This document shows, in pieces, positions 51,359-59,917 of a DNA stretch of 64,000 bases. The position numbers and the translations under genes were made by a program. Positions within the stretch are counted from its first letter, which is position 1. Every line of letters starts with the position of its first letter. Under the pieces are notes generated by a model. The model searched no databases, was not told the DNA's origin, and saw only the letters and a list, made by a program, of their open reading frames with translations. The stretch covers positions 2,410,501 to 2,474,500 of the forward strand of contig NZ_JADNQW010000005.1 in assembly GCF_015709455.1 (NCBI RefSeq), read 5' to 3'. Source of the DNA: Methylosinus sp. H3A (GTDB lineage Bacteria > Pseudomonadota > Alphaproteobacteria > Rhizobiales > Beijerinckiaceae).

Positions 51359-51952
51359 TCAGCTCTCCGGCTCGGCGACGGTCTCGCAGGAGACGGCGCG
51401 CAGGCGCTGCCCGGCGCGATCGCGGTCGCTGGCGCGCTTGGCCAGCGAGCGCAGCAGCACGAAGCCGCGCGTCGAGGGCGCGATCACCCGCACCTGCTGC
51501 GGCGGCGCTGCTTCGTCCTCGCCCTCGACCGCTTCGATCTGGCGCGCGTCGCCGATCAGCACGTCGATCTTGCCTTTGATCGCCGAGCGGTCGGTCACCG
51601 AATGAAAGACGCGGCCCGTGCGCGCATGGAAGGAGAGCGCGATGAGATCCTCCGGATCGGCGTCCGCCCGCACGCGCATCAGCCCCTTGGAGAGATCGAA
51701 GACGCAGACGCCCTCGACGAAGGCCGAATCCTCGAAGGGCGTGACCTCCGCGCCGGGCTTGGCGCGCGGCAGCAGCGCGACGCCATTCGGCGTCGTCTCG
51801 GCGCTCTGCGCCGCCGCGGCGAGACGCGCGAAAGCGTTGCGTGGCGCGACCTCCGGCATCAGCAGCACGGAGACGATGTGAACGGAGCCCGCGACGCAGA
51901 TGGTCGCGAGCGCCCAGGGCAGCCAATCGAGATAGTCGCGAGACATTTTCAT
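51359..51952 (-). CDS. DUF1254-like inner membrane protein
   Basis: 197 residues with one N-terminal helix (WLPWALATICVAGSVHIVSV) and the conserved VLLMPEVAPRNAFARL stretch, then a soluble domain with VTPFEDSAFVEGVCVFDLSKG and SFHARTGRVFHSVTDRSAIKG. It resembles the membrane proteins regularly encoded with DUF1214 proteins in Hyphomicrobiales. The ATG at 51952 overlaps the stop of the DUF1214 gene as ATGA. Function unknown. Confidence 0.7.
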   Translation of the reverse strand: MKMSRDYLDWLPWALATICVAGSVHIVSVLLMPEVAPRNAFARLAAAAQSAETTPNGVALLPRAKPGAEVTPFEDSAFVEGVCVFDLSKGLMRVRADADPEDLIALSFHARTGRVFHSVTDRSAIKGKIDVLIGDARQIEAVEGEDEAAPPQQVRVIAPSTRGFVLLRSLAKRASDRDRAGQRLRAVSCETVAEPES

Positions 51953-52518
51953 GCGCAATGGAGCTTCACGATTTTCGGAAATGTCGCAGGGTCGGGCGCG
52001 GACTCGACGTCGAGCGGCGTGTCGTAGAGACGCAGCACCAGCACGAAGGGATCTTTGGCGACGGGAAGCCAATTGCCGGGACGCGCCTGCGCGCCGATCT
52101 CGATCTCGAAGGCGCCGCCTTCACGCCGCAGGATTTCGCTCGAGGTGAAGGCGTAGCGATCGGCGGGATTGTCGATGAGCCGGCCCGTGGCGCTCGCCGC
52201 GCCGAGCGTCCAGAAGCGCGCCGCGGGAGTCGAATCGAGGATGCGATAGTCGCAGCGCCCGTCGAGTGGCGCGCCGCTCGAATCCGTACGCGCGAAGAAG
52301 GCGAGGCCTTGATCGCGGCCGAGCGGCGCCTCGCCCGAGCGCGCGAGCACAGCGCGCGCATAAGGGTCCATATCGGCGCCGTGTCGCGGCCATGCGGTCC
52401 AGGGGCCTGCATGCAGCGCGCCGAAGCCGCGGCCGAGCCCCAGTGAAACGGCGGTCAACGCGAAGCCGAGCAAGAGGCCCGCGATCATCACGGCGAAAGC
52501 CCTCACATAATTGGTCAT
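51949..52518 (-). CDS. DUF1214 domain membrane-anchored protein
   Basis: 189 residues. An N-terminal helix (AFAVMIAGLLLGFALTAVSL) leads to a domain with DMDPYARAVLARSGEAPLG, FFARTDSSGAPLDGRCDYRI and a C-terminal GNWLPVAKDPFVLVLRLYDT, which is the DUF1214 pattern. Such domains are related to the C-terminal part of VP1215-like proteins; no activity is established. It is followed with 4-bp overlap by the DUF1254-like gene and preceded by the class A PBP gene on the same strand. Confidence 0.8.
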   Translation of the reverse strand: MTNYVRAFAVMIAGLLLGFALTAVSLGLGRGFGALHAGPWTAWPRHGADMDPYARAVLARSGEAPLGRDQGLAFFARTDSSGAPLDGRCDYRILDSTPAARFWTLGAASATGRLIDNPADRYAFTSSEILRREGGAFEIEIGAQARPGNWLPVAKDPFVLVLRLYDTPLDVESAPDPATFPKIVKLHCA

Positions 52519-52528
52519 GCGAAATCCG

Positions 52529-54718
52529 TCAGCGCCGATCGGCGCGCTTGTCGGCGGGACGCGCCCCCGGCGATTCGGAGGCGGGACGCTGCAGCTCGTC
52601 GAGCTTCATCTTCGATTCGATCTGTCCGAGCGCATCCAGCGCGCCGCGCGAGAGCGCCGCGGGACGCGCCGGCGCGCCGAGCTCCACCGTCTTGGGCTGA
52701 GCGGCCGCCGCCGCCGCGAGCGTGGCGGGCGAGGCTAGGCCGCGGATCGGCTTGATGGCGATTCCCTGATGAGCATAGGCCATGATGTCGTGCCATGTCT
52801 TCGCCGGCAAGGTGCCGCCGGTCATATTGGACATGCCCTCATTGTCGTCGTTCCCATACCAGACGCAGCCGCCCATATTGCCCGTATAGCCGCAGAACCA
52901 GGCGTCCTTATAGCCATTGGTGGTGCCGGTCTTGCCGATGACGTCGACGCCCGGGCCGAGCTGCGCTCTGCCGCCCGTGCCTTCGTCGATGACGCGCTTC
53001 ATCATCGTGTCGAGCTCGGCGACTTTCTCGAAAGGCACGACCTGCTCCTGCGGCGGCGCGTCGCGATCATGCTGATAGAGAATATCGCCGCGGCTGTTGC
53101 GCGCCTCCACGGCGGCGTAGGGCGTCGTCTTCTTGCCGCCATTGGCGAAAGCGGCGTAGCCCGCCGCATGCTCGAGCAGGATCACATCGCTCTGGCCGAC
53201 AGGCAGAGAGGGCGTGTCCTCGAGCGGCGTGGTGATGCCGAGACGCCGGCAGGTGTCGATTATCTTGGCGCGGCCCGCATGAGAATCGCCATTGCCGATG
53301 GCGATCGACAATTGAATGGCGATGGTGTTGAGCGATTTGGCGAGCGCCAGCGACAGCGGCAGCGAGCCGGCGTAGCCGCCGCTGTAATTATGCACGCAAT
53401 AATTGCCGATGCAGGTGGGGCGATCGGTCACCACCGTCGTCGGCTTGAATTTATTGCTCATCAACGCGGTGAGATAGACATAGGGCTTGAAGGAGGAGCC
53501 CGGCTGGCGCGCCGCCTCCGTCGCGCGATTGAACTGGCTCGCGCCATAGTCGCGCCCGCCGACCAGCGCGCGCACGGCGCCGTCGAGATCCATGAAGGCC
53601 GAGGCGCTCTGCTTGGCGTGATAGGAGCGTCCGCTCTCGCGCAGATTTTCCTCCACCACTTCATCCGCGCGCTTCTGCACATTGGGATCGAGCGCGGTGC
53701 GGATGACGAGCACGCGGTCGTCGCCGAATTTGCCGGCCTCGGCGAGGCGTTGCGCCTCTTTGAAGGCGAAGTCGAGATACCAATCCGGGCTCTGGTCGCG
53801 CTTGCGCTCGACCGGCGTCGCCGGATTGCGCTGCGCGGCGACGATCTGACTCTGCGTCATGAAGCCGGCGTCGACGAGATTGTCGAGCACGTCGTTGGCG
53901 CGGGCTCGCGCCGCGGGAAGATTCACATGCGGGGCGTATTTGGTCGGAGCCTTGAACAGGCCGGCGAGCATCGCCGCTTCCGACAGCGAGACGTCGCGCA
54001 CGGATTTGCCGAAATAGAATTCCGCCGCCGCCTGAATGCCGAAGGCGCCGCCGCCCATATAGACGCGGTCGAGATAGAGCTTCAAAATCTCTTGCTTGGT
54101 GAGGCGCTGCTCGAGCCAGAGCGCGAGAAAGGCCTCGTTGATCTTGCGTGTTATCGTGCGCTCATTGGAGAGGAAGACATTTTTGGCGAGCTGCTGCGTG
54201 ATCGACGAGCCGCCCTGCACCACGCCCGCCGAACGGGCGTTCACCGTGAGCGCGCGTCCCGTGCCGACGATGTCTATGCCGAAATGCTCGTAGAAGCGGC
54301 GGTCCTCTGTGGCGAGCACCGCCTTGACGACATAATCTGGGTATTGATCGAGCGGCACGGCGTCGTCATGCTTGATGCCGCGCTGTCCGGCGACCGCGCC
54401 ATAGCGATCGAGGAAGGTGACGGAGAGATCCTGCTTCTTCAGCCAATCGTCGCTCGTCATTCGCATGGCGGAGACCGACAGCGCGAGCGCGACAATGCCG
54501 CCGCCGAGCGCGAGCGTCAGCGACTCGCAGCCGATCTCCACCGCGACCCGGCGCAGACCGCGCACCTGGAAGCGGTTCATGAAGGCCGAAAAATTCTCAT
54601 AGGCCTCGCGCGCGCCGCGGCTCGAGTCGAAGAGGCTCGAGTCGATATAGGCGTCGAACGCCAGCAGAAGCCTTGCGGCCCGCTTGTATAAGCGCGAGGA
54701 TCGAATAGGTTCGAGCAA
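52529..54718 (-). CDS. class A penicillin-binding protein (PBP1 family)
   Basis: 729 residues. After a 70-residue cytoplasmic part and a membrane helix comes the glycosyltransferase domain (ATEDRRFYEHFGID, QGGSSITQQLAKNVFLSNER, RVYMGGGAFGIQAAAEFYFG). The transpeptidase domain follows with SxxK in QPGSSFKPY (Ser about 407), SLN in LAKSLNTIAIQ and KTG in VIGKTGTTNGYKDAWF (about 595). It polymerises and crosslinks peptidoglycan. The C-terminus is an Ala/Arg-rich disordered tail. All catalytic motifs are intact. A DUF1214 gene follows after 10 bp. Confidence 0.93.
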   Translation of the reverse strand: MLEPIRSSRLYKRAARLLLAFDAYIDSSLFDSSRGAREAYENFSAFMNRFQVRGLRRVAVEIGCESLTLALGGGIVALALSVSAMRMTSDDWLKKQDLSVTFLDRYGAVAGQRGIKHDDAVPLDQYPDYVVKAVLATEDRRFYEHFGIDIVGTGRALTVNARSAGVVQGGSSITQQLAKNVFLSNERTITRKINEAFLALWLEQRLTKQEILKLYLDRVYMGGGAFGIQAAAEFYFGKSVRDVSLSEAAMLAGLFKAPTKYAPHVNLPAARARANDVLDNLVDAGFMTQSQIVAAQRNPATPVERKRDQSPDWYLDFAFKEAQRLAEAGKFGDDRVLVIRTALDPNVQKRADEVVEENLRESGRSYHAKQSASAFMDLDGAVRALVGGRDYGASQFNRATEAARQPGSSFKPYVYLTALMSNKFKPTTVVTDRPTCIGNYCVHNYSGGYAGSLPLSLALAKSLNTIAIQLSIAIGNGDSHAGRAKIIDTCRRLGITTPLEDTPSLPVGQSDVILLEHAAGYAAFANGGKKTTPYAAVEARNSRGDILYQHDRDAPPQEQVVPFEKVAELDTMMKRVIDEGTGGRAQLGPGVDVIGKTGTTNGYKDAWFCGYTGNMGGCVWYGNDDNEGMSNMTGGTLPAKTWHDIMAYAHQGIAIKPIRGLASPATLAAAAAAQPKTVELGAPARPAALSRGALDALGQIESKMKLDELQRPASESPGARPADKRADRR

Positions 54719-54873
54719 TTGCGCCGCTCCCTTGGGCCCATCTGGGCGAACATGCGAACCGGGAGGCGGATGATAGCACTCCTCGAGCCGCCTTGACGAT
54801 GGCCGGCCCGCAGGATCGCCGGCAGGATGAATAGAGCGCGCGCTGCGCCGCAGACGAGGGCCGAAGACAGAGT

Positions 54874-55371
54874 ATGACGACGAGCGGGGAAAAAGAGACG
54901 GGCGAACCGTTCTGGACGAAGCCTTTGGGCGAATTGACGCGGGCGCAATGGGAGAAGCTCTGCGACGGATGCGGGCGTTGCTGCCTGGTCAAGCTCGAGG
55001 ATGAAGATAGTGGGGAAATCTATCATACCAGCGTCGGCTGCGACCTATTGGACGGCGATACCGGGCGTTGTCGCGACTATGCCGGTCGCCAGACCAAAGT
55101 GCCGGATTGCGTGCGCCTCACCTCGAAGGCGCTCGCCGGGATCGCCTGGCTGCCGCCGACCTGCGCCTATCGCCTGCGTGCCGAAGGCAAGCCGCTGCCC
55201 GAATGGCACCCGCTGCTGACCGGCGACCCCGCAAGCGTGCATGCCGCCGGCGTCTCCGTGCGAGGCCGCGTGGCGGCGCGGGAGCAGGAGGTGGAGACCG
55301 ACGATCTGCCCAATTTCATCGTGCTGTGGCCCAAGCGTTGGCCGCGGCGCAAGAAGGGCCGGGCGGCGTAA
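54874..55371 (+). CDS. YcgN/UPF0260 cysteine cluster protein
   Basis: 165 residues. CDGCGRCCLVKLEDEDSG and SVGCDLLDGDTGRCRDY carry the conserved cysteines, followed by VPDCVRLT and AWLPPTCAYR and the terminal VLWPKRWPRRK. The eight cysteines match the UPF0260 family, thought to bind a metal or Fe-S centre; function unknown. It is divergent from the PBP gene with 155 bp between the starts. Confidence 0.88.
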   Translation: MTTSGEKETGEPFWTKPLGELTRAQWEKLCDGCGRCCLVKLEDEDSGEIYHTSVGCDLLDGDTGRCRDYAGRQTKVPDCVRLTSKALAGIAWLPPTCAYRLRAEGKPLPEWHPLLTGDPASVHAAGVSVRGRVAAREQEVETDDLPNFIVLWPKRWPRRKKGRAA

Positions 55372-55430
55372 TGCGCGCTTGCGGCGTATTCGATATTGAT
55401 TATATTGCAGACATTCGAGAGGCCGGCGCC

Positions 55431-55685
55431 ATGTCCAAAACCACGACGATGACCGTTCGCGTCAGCGGCGCGTTGAGCGATTTCGTCGCCGCGAATGTGG
55501 GCGAGAATGGCGCCTATGAGAATGTCAGCGAATATATTCGCGATCTGATCCGCCGCGACAAGGAGCGAGCCGAGAAAGAGGCCTTCGAGCGATTGAAAGC
55601 CGAGCTCGCTCATGCTTTCGCCGCGCCGGAAGCTGCTTACGCGCCGCTGACCGCGGCCGATGTGATCGCGCGAAACCGGAGCTGA
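55431..55685 (+). CDS. ParD-type RHH antitoxin
   Basis: 84 residues: TTTMTVRVSGALSDFVAANV (ribbon and first helix) and YENVSEYIRDLIRRDKER (second helix), then a toxin-binding tail. This is the typical ParD/CC2985 form. The ParE toxin gene follows after 4 bp. It would neutralise the toxin and repress the shared promoter. Unlike the pair at 7819-8391, both genes here look intact. Confidence 0.85.
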   Translation: MSKTTTMTVRVSGALSDFVAANVGENGAYENVSEYIRDLIRRDKERAEKEAFERLKAELAHAFAAPEAAYAPLTAADVIARNRS

Positions 55686-55689
55686 CCGT

Positions 55690-56004
55690 TTGGCCGCCGT
55701 CCGCGTTCAGGAAGCCGCCTCTTTCCGTCTCGACGAGATTTATCGCTACACACGGGACCGCTGGGGAAGCGAGCAGGCCGATCGCTATATTCGCGGGTTG
55801 TTCGAAGCCTTCGACAGGATCGAGACGCATCGGGAGATGTCGCGGCCGGTTCCGGTGGAGCTCGGCGTCGACGGGTTTTTCTGTCGATACGAGAGGCATG
55901 TCGTCTATTGGCGAAGGCTGTCGAACGGCGACATCGGCATTGTGACGATCCTGCACGAACGCATGCACCAGATCGACCACTTTCGCGAGGACTTCCGCGC
56001 CTGA
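55690..56004 (+). CDS. ParE-type toxin
   Basis: 104 residues: FRLDEIYRYTRDRWGSEQAD, YIRGLFEAFDRIETHREMSR, VDGFFCRYERHVVYWRRLSN and the C-terminal IVTILHERMHQIDHFREDF. It has the ParE fold with the usual terminal hydrophobic helix. The apparent start is TTG at 55690, four bases after the antitoxin stop; no ATG or GTG lies upstream in this frame before a stop. ParE toxins act on DNA gyrase. Confidence 0.82.
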   Translation: MAAVRVQEAASFRLDEIYRYTRDRWGSEQADRYIRGLFEAFDRIETHREMSRPVPVELGVDGFFCRYERHVVYWRRLSNGDIGIVTILHERMHQIDHFREDFRA

Positions 56005-56023
56005 GAAGATATGAATTTATTCC

Positions 56024-56050
56024 TTGACACCGGGACGGTGGTCCTATAGA
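56024..56050 (+). promoter_or_regulatory. possible sigma-70 promoter
   Basis: TTGACA (56024-56029) and TATAGA (56045-56050) with a 15-bp spacer, in a locally A/T-rich stretch. It would start transcription about 65 bp before the gene at 56121. The spacer is 2 bp short of ideal. Confidence 0.45.
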
Positions 56051-56120
56051 CAAGTCCCATGCTCCACAATTGCGCTTGGGGCGAGGGGCGGCGGCCCCGC
56101 TTCTCGGGGAGACTTTCGAG

Positions 56121-56531
56121 ATGGAATTCGCGATCAAAACCGAGATCGCCGATCCGCGCGCCGCGACTTTCGTCTTCTCCGCGCAGAAGACGATGTACGG
56201 CGGAAAGGCCATCGCCGCCGGCGACAGGGTGTTTCTCTTCGCGAGCGAGAATGAAGGCGGGACCGGGCTCGTCGCGTGCGGCGTCGTCGTCTTTGCTGAG
56301 GCGGTCGCCAAGACCGCCGGAGTCGAACGCCAGACGCCGCGGGTGAGCGTCACGATACGGCGCGACGCGCTCGCCACGCGGCCGCTGGGACGCGATGAGC
56401 TGAAGTCTTTCAAAGACTGGAAGGACGGACAGCCGCAGAGCGAGCTCAATTTCAAATTCTATCGCCAAGCGACGAATAAGATCGTCGGCGTCTCGGACGC
56501 AACGGCGGCGTTTCTCGACGGGTTTTTCTGA
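56121..56531 (+). CDS. conserved small protein, possible PUA/EVE-like fold
   Basis: 136 residues. The first half (YGGKAIAAGDRVFLFASENE, GGTGLVACGVVVFAEAV) resembles the beta-barrel of EVE/PUA-like domains, which bind modified bases or RNA; the rest (RPLGRDELKSFKDWKDGQPQ) has no recognised match. A GGGGAGA ribosome site 8 bp before the ATG supports expression, and a promoter-like pair lies just upstream. It sits between a toxin-antitoxin pair and the GTA genes. The fold suggestion is weak. Confidence 0.6.
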   Translation: MEFAIKTEIADPRAATFVFSAQKTMYGGKAIAAGDRVFLFASENEGGTGLVACGVVVFAEAVAKTAGVERQTPRVSVTIRRDALATRPLGRDELKSFKDWKDGQPQSELNFKFYRQATNKIVGVSDATAAFLDGFF

Positions 56532-56652
56532 GCCCGCGATACTGGACCGCGCGCCTTCAGGCGCTCTCGCGCATTCCCGAACTCTCTACATTCGCTGAGC
56601 GCGCGCGAGAGTCCTCGAGGCTCGATGCGCGTTTTTCTACGGAGGCCAATGC

Positions 56653-57204
56653 ATGGCGGGCAAGCAGGACGCGCTCCCGCGCGACGTCGTCGCACAGGCG
56701 AAGCTTCTCTATGACGCCGGCGTCACGCCGCTCGCCGAGCTGAGCGCGATGCTCGGCATGAGCGAACGAGCGTTCCGGCGCTATCGCGTGCGCGAGGGAT
56801 GGCTGATGCGGCCGTCGCCGATCAAGTGCAAGAGCGCCGCGCAGCCCCTTACAAAGGCGTCGGAGACCGAGCAGCCAGCGCGGTCCAAGACGGAGTCGCG
56901 CAGTCTCATCGCGCGGCTCGAAGAGGCGGTGGAGCGCGAATTCGTCCGCGCCGAAGCCGCGCTCGCGACCTGCGGCGCCAAGGCGGCGCCGAAGACGATG
57001 GAGACGAGCGCGCGCGTGCTCGCGAGCCTAGTGCGCAGCCTCGCGGAATTGAAGCGCATGAATCGCGACGCTGGCGCGCTGCGAGAGGAGGACGGGCGTG
57101 GCCGAGACGCTTTCGACGACGAGCCTCCCCGCGAATTGGCCGAGCTCCGCGAGGAGCTTGCTCGCCGCCTCGAGCGCATGTGCGGCGAAGGGGAGGCTCG
57201 ATGA
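56653..57204 (+). CDS. GTA/phage small DNA-binding protein (small terminase position)
   Basis: 183 residues. The N-terminal part (ARDVVAQAKLLYDAGVTPLA-like; here PRDVVAQAKLLYDAGVTPLA, then LSAMLGMSERAFRRYRVREG) is a helix-turn-helix. A long helical region (SLIARLEEAVEREFVRAEAA) and a charged end (ELREELARRLERMCG) follow. Position directly before the large terminase, with 107-bp overlap, suggests the small terminase subunit or g1 of RcGTA-type clusters, which recruits DNA to the packaging motor. GGAGG lies 7 bp before the ATG. The assignment depends on context. Confidence 0.6.
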   Translation: MAGKQDALPRDVVAQAKLLYDAGVTPLAELSAMLGMSERAFRRYRVREGWLMRPSPIKCKSAAQPLTKASETEQPARSKTESRSLIARLEEAVEREFVRAEAALATCGAKAAPKTMETSARVLASLVRSLAELKRMNRDAGALREEDGRGRDAFDDEPPRELAELREELARRLERMCGEGEAR

Positions 57205-58486
57205 GCTGATCGCCGGATTCTCCGCGCGCGAGCTCGCGACGCTGCTCGCCGATTGGGAGTTTTGCGCGCGCGAGGATCAATGGCCGCCATTGCTCGCGCC
57301 GGACGGCGCGCCCTGGCGCGTGTGGCTGATCCTCGGCGGGCGCGGCGCCGGCAAGACGCGCGCCGGCGCCGAATGGGTGCGCGCCATCGCGCGCGGACGG
57401 CCGCAATTCGCTTCGCGGCCCTTGTCGCCCATCGCGCTCGTCGGCGAGAGCGCCGCCCATGTGCGCGATGTGATGATCGAAGGCGTCTCTGGAATTCTCG
57501 CTGCGCACAGACGCAGCGAGCGACCTTTGTGGGAGCCCTCGCGCAAGCGGCTGACCTTCGACAATGGCGTCGTCGCGCAGGCTTTCTCTGCGGAAGATCC
57601 CGAGAGCCTGCGCGGCCCGCAATTTTCCGCCGCCTGGTGCGACGAACTCGCGAAATGGCGCTATGCGCAGGAGAGCTGGGACATGCTGCAATTCGGGCTT
57701 CGATTGGGTGAATGGCCGCGCCAGATCGTCACCACCACGCCGCGGCCCATTCCCTTGTTGAAACGGCTGATGAGCGAGAGAGGCGTGGTGACGACGCGCG
57801 CGGCGACGCGGCAGAACGCCGCCAATCTCGCGCCATCCTTTCTCGAGAGCGTTTTCGCGCAATATGCCGGCACGCGATTGGGCCGTCAGGAGCTCGACGG
57901 CGAGATCGTCGAAGAACGCGCCGACGCGCTGTGGTCGCGCGACATGCTGGAGGCGGCGCGTATCGCCGATGCGCCGCCGATGGAGCGCATCGTCGTCGCT
58001 ATCGATCCGCCGGCCTCCTCCGGCAAGCGCGCCGATCGTTGCGGCATTGTCGCAGCGGGGATCGCGAGCGGAATCGTCCATGTGCTCGAGGATGCGACGC
58101 TCGCCACGGCGCGCCCCGCGCAATGGGCGCGTGCCGCAGTCGCGCTCTATCACAGGCTCGAGGCCGATACGCTGATCGCCGAAGTGAATCAGGGCGGCGA
58201 AATGGTGCGCGCCGTCATTCACGAGGCCGATCCTTCCGTCCCGGTGAAGGAGGCGCGCGCGACGCGCGGCAAATATTTGCGCGCGGCGCCGGTCGCGCAG
58301 CTCTATGAGCAGGGCCGCGTGCGGCATGTGGGCGCCTTGCCCGCGTTGGAAGACGAGATGTGCGATTTCGCGCTCGACGGATTGTCGTCGGGCAGAAGCC
58401 CCGATCGTCTCGACGCTCTGGTGTGGGCGATTCATGCACTGGCGCTGGCGCCGCGTGCGAGCGAGCCGCGGATTCGACGACTCTGA
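57098..58486 (+). CDS. GTA large terminase (packaging ATPase)
   Basis: 462 residues. Walker A GGRGAGKTRAGAEWVRAI, Walker B-type LRGPQFSAAWCDELAKW, and the nuclease domain with VVAIDPPASSGKRADRCGIV, DTLIAEVNQGGEMVRAV and SPDRLDALVWAIHALAL. This matches the DUF1153-type/Terminase_6 family of RcGTA gene g2. It drives DNA into the capsid and cuts it. The GTG at 57098 overlaps the upstream gene; a TTG near 57159 (LLAASSACAA) is an alternative closer to the conserved start (RELATLLADWEFC). Confidence 0.88.
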   Translation: MAETLSTTSLPANWPSSARSLLAASSACAAKGRLDELIAGFSARELATLLADWEFCAREDQWPPLLAPDGAPWRVWLILGGRGAGKTRAGAEWVRAIARGRPQFASRPLSPIALVGESAAHVRDVMIEGVSGILAAHRRSERPLWEPSRKRLTFDNGVVAQAFSAEDPESLRGPQFSAAWCDELAKWRYAQESWDMLQFGLRLGEWPRQIVTTTPRPIPLLKRLMSERGVVTTRAATRQNAANLAPSFLESVFAQYAGTRLGRQELDGEIVEERADALWSRDMLEAARIADAPPMERIVVAIDPPASSGKRADRCGIVAAGIASGIVHVLEDATLATARPAQWARAAVALYHRLEADTLIAEVNQGGEMVRAVIHEADPSVPVKEARATRGKYLRAAPVAQLYEQGRVRHVGALPALEDEMCDFALDGLSSGRSPDRLDALVWAIHALALAPRASEPRIRRL

Positions 58487-58633
58487 ATCCGTTCTTCGAC
58501 ACTTCGCCACGTCGCGGCGGCGAAAGCGCTAACGATCGGCGTCGCGCGAATTTTCGATGAAGCCCCGAGTCTGCTCCCTCTCCCGCGCGAGCGGAGAAGG
58601 GGTGGGAGGGGCTCTACCAAAAACGGAAACCTC

Positions 58634-59848
58634 ATGCCCTCATTCCTCTCCCGCCTCTTCGGCGCGCGCACGCCGGAGCAGAAAGCCTCGCGCGCCATGC
58701 TCTCACTGCATTCGATGGCGGCGCCGCAATGGACCGCGCGCAACAATGTCGCGCTGACGCGCGCGGGATATGAACGCAACGCCGTTTGCTATCGCGCGGT
58801 TCGCATGGTGGCGGAAGGCGCGGCTTCCGTGCCCTGGCTCGCCTATGAAGGGCGCGTCGAAAATCCCGAGCATCCGCTTCTGCGTCTCGTCGAGCGCCCC
58901 AATCCTTCCGATACGAGCGTCTCTTTCGTCGAGGCGCTCGTCTCCAATCTTCTGCTCTATGGCAACGCCTATGTGGAAGGCGCTTTCGTCGATGGATTGC
59001 TGCGCGAGGCCTATTGCCTGCGGCCCGATCGCATGAGCGTCGTCGCGGGACGCAATGGCTGGCCGGCGGCCTTTGTCTATTCGGCGGGTGGCGACAGTGT
59101 GCGCTATGAGATTCAGGGCCGCGGCATAGAGCCGATCCTGCACATCCGCCTGTTCAATCCGCTGGACGATATTTACGGCTTCGCGCCGCTCGCCGCCGCG
59201 CAGACGGCGCTCGACACGCATAACGCCGCGAGCTTCTGGAACAAGGCGCTGCTCGACAATAGCGCGCGGCCCTCCGGCGCGCTCGTCTATGCCGGGCCGG
59301 AAGGCGGACATCTCACCGACGAACAGTTCGAGCGATTGAAACAGGAGTTGGAGGAGAATTTCTCCGGCGCCTTCAACGCCGGCCGTCCGCTGCTGCTGGA
59401 AGGCGGCCTAGATTGGAAGGCGCTGTCGCTCTCGCCGAAAGACATGGATTTTTCCGAGACGAAAGCCTCCGCCGCGCGCGAGATCGCGCTCGCCTTCGGC
59501 GTGCCGCCGCTGCTGATCGGCCTGCCGGGCGACAACACATTTCGAAATTACGAGGAGGCCAATCGCGCCTTCTGGCGCCAGACGATCATTCCGCTGGTGC
59601 AACGTTTGCAGAAAGCCTTTCACGCCTGGGCGCAGCCGGGCTTCGCGCCTTTCCGCTTCGATTACGACGCCGACCGCATCGATGCTTTAGCCAAAGAGCG
59701 CGCGCTCGAATGGAGCCGCATCGGCGGCGCCGCTTTCCTCACCATGGACGAGCAGCGCGAAGCGGTGGGCTACGGCCCGATGGGCAAGCGGACGAAATAT
59801 TCGGCGGATCAGCCGCGCGTCGCCGCCGGATCGCCCGAGGGCGGGTAA
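58634..59848 (+). CDS. GTA portal protein (HK97 family), ending at a stop in the GG(Q)WT motif
   Basis: 404 residues: NAVCYRAVRMVAEGAASVPW, VEALVSNLLLYGNAYVEGAF, PILHIRLFNPLDDIYGFAPL, ALAFGVPPLLIGLPGDNTFR and YEEANRAFWRQTIIPLVQRL are typical HK97-type portal blocks. Twelve copies form the DNA entry ring of the capsid. The frame ends RVAAGSPEGG with TAA where the downstream partial copy has CAG (GGQWT). Beyond the TAA the same frame reads WTKGDGNGGGNLV, a TAG, VALSTIAGV and then the RNase-like toxin. The protein thus looks like a former portal-toxin fusion cut by two stops. Confidence 0.9.
   Translation: MPSFLSRLFGARTPEQKASRAMLSLHSMAAPQWTARNNVALTRAGYERNAVCYRAVRMVAEGAASVPWLAYEGRVENPEHPLLRLVERPNPSDTSVSFVEALVSNLLLYGNAYVEGAFVDGLLREAYCLRPDRMSVVAGRNGWPAAFVYSAGGDSVRYEIQGRGIEPILHIRLFNPLDDIYGFAPLAAAQTALDTHNAASFWNKALLDNSARPSGALVYAGPEGGHLTDEQFERLKQELEENFSGAFNAGRPLLLEGGLDWKALSLSPKDMDFSETKASAAREIALAFGVPPLLIGLPGDNTFRNYEEANRAFWRQTIIPLVQRLQKAFHAWAQPGFAPFRFDYDADRIDALAKERALEWSRIGGAAFLTMDEQREAVGYGPMGKRTKYSADQPRVAAGSPEGG
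59278..59845 (+). repeat. 568-bp direct duplication, copy 1 (portal 3' end)
   Basis: Matches 60709-61276 with one difference found by eye (T at 59766, C at 61197; Val to Ala). The offset is 1431 bp, a multiple of three. Similarity continues in weaker form past the motif: GTCTAGGTCGCGCTGAGCAC here against GTCCAGGTCGTGCTGAACAC in copy 2. Confidence 0.97.
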
Positions 59849-59917
59849 TGGACGAAAGGCGACGGGAACGGCGGAGGCAATCTCGTCTAGGTCGCGCTGA
59901 GCACGATCGCCGGTGTC

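Noticed and set aside
50991-51926. One 311-codon gene covering the Met/His-rich protein and its upstream region
   Set aside because: The upstream part is a shadow of the DUF1254-like gene in another frame; a signal peptide and ribosome site mark the start at 51272.
52769-54691. 640-codon open frame antisense to the penicillin-binding protein
   Set aside because: Low-complexity composition and no motif; the minus strand encodes a complete PBP.
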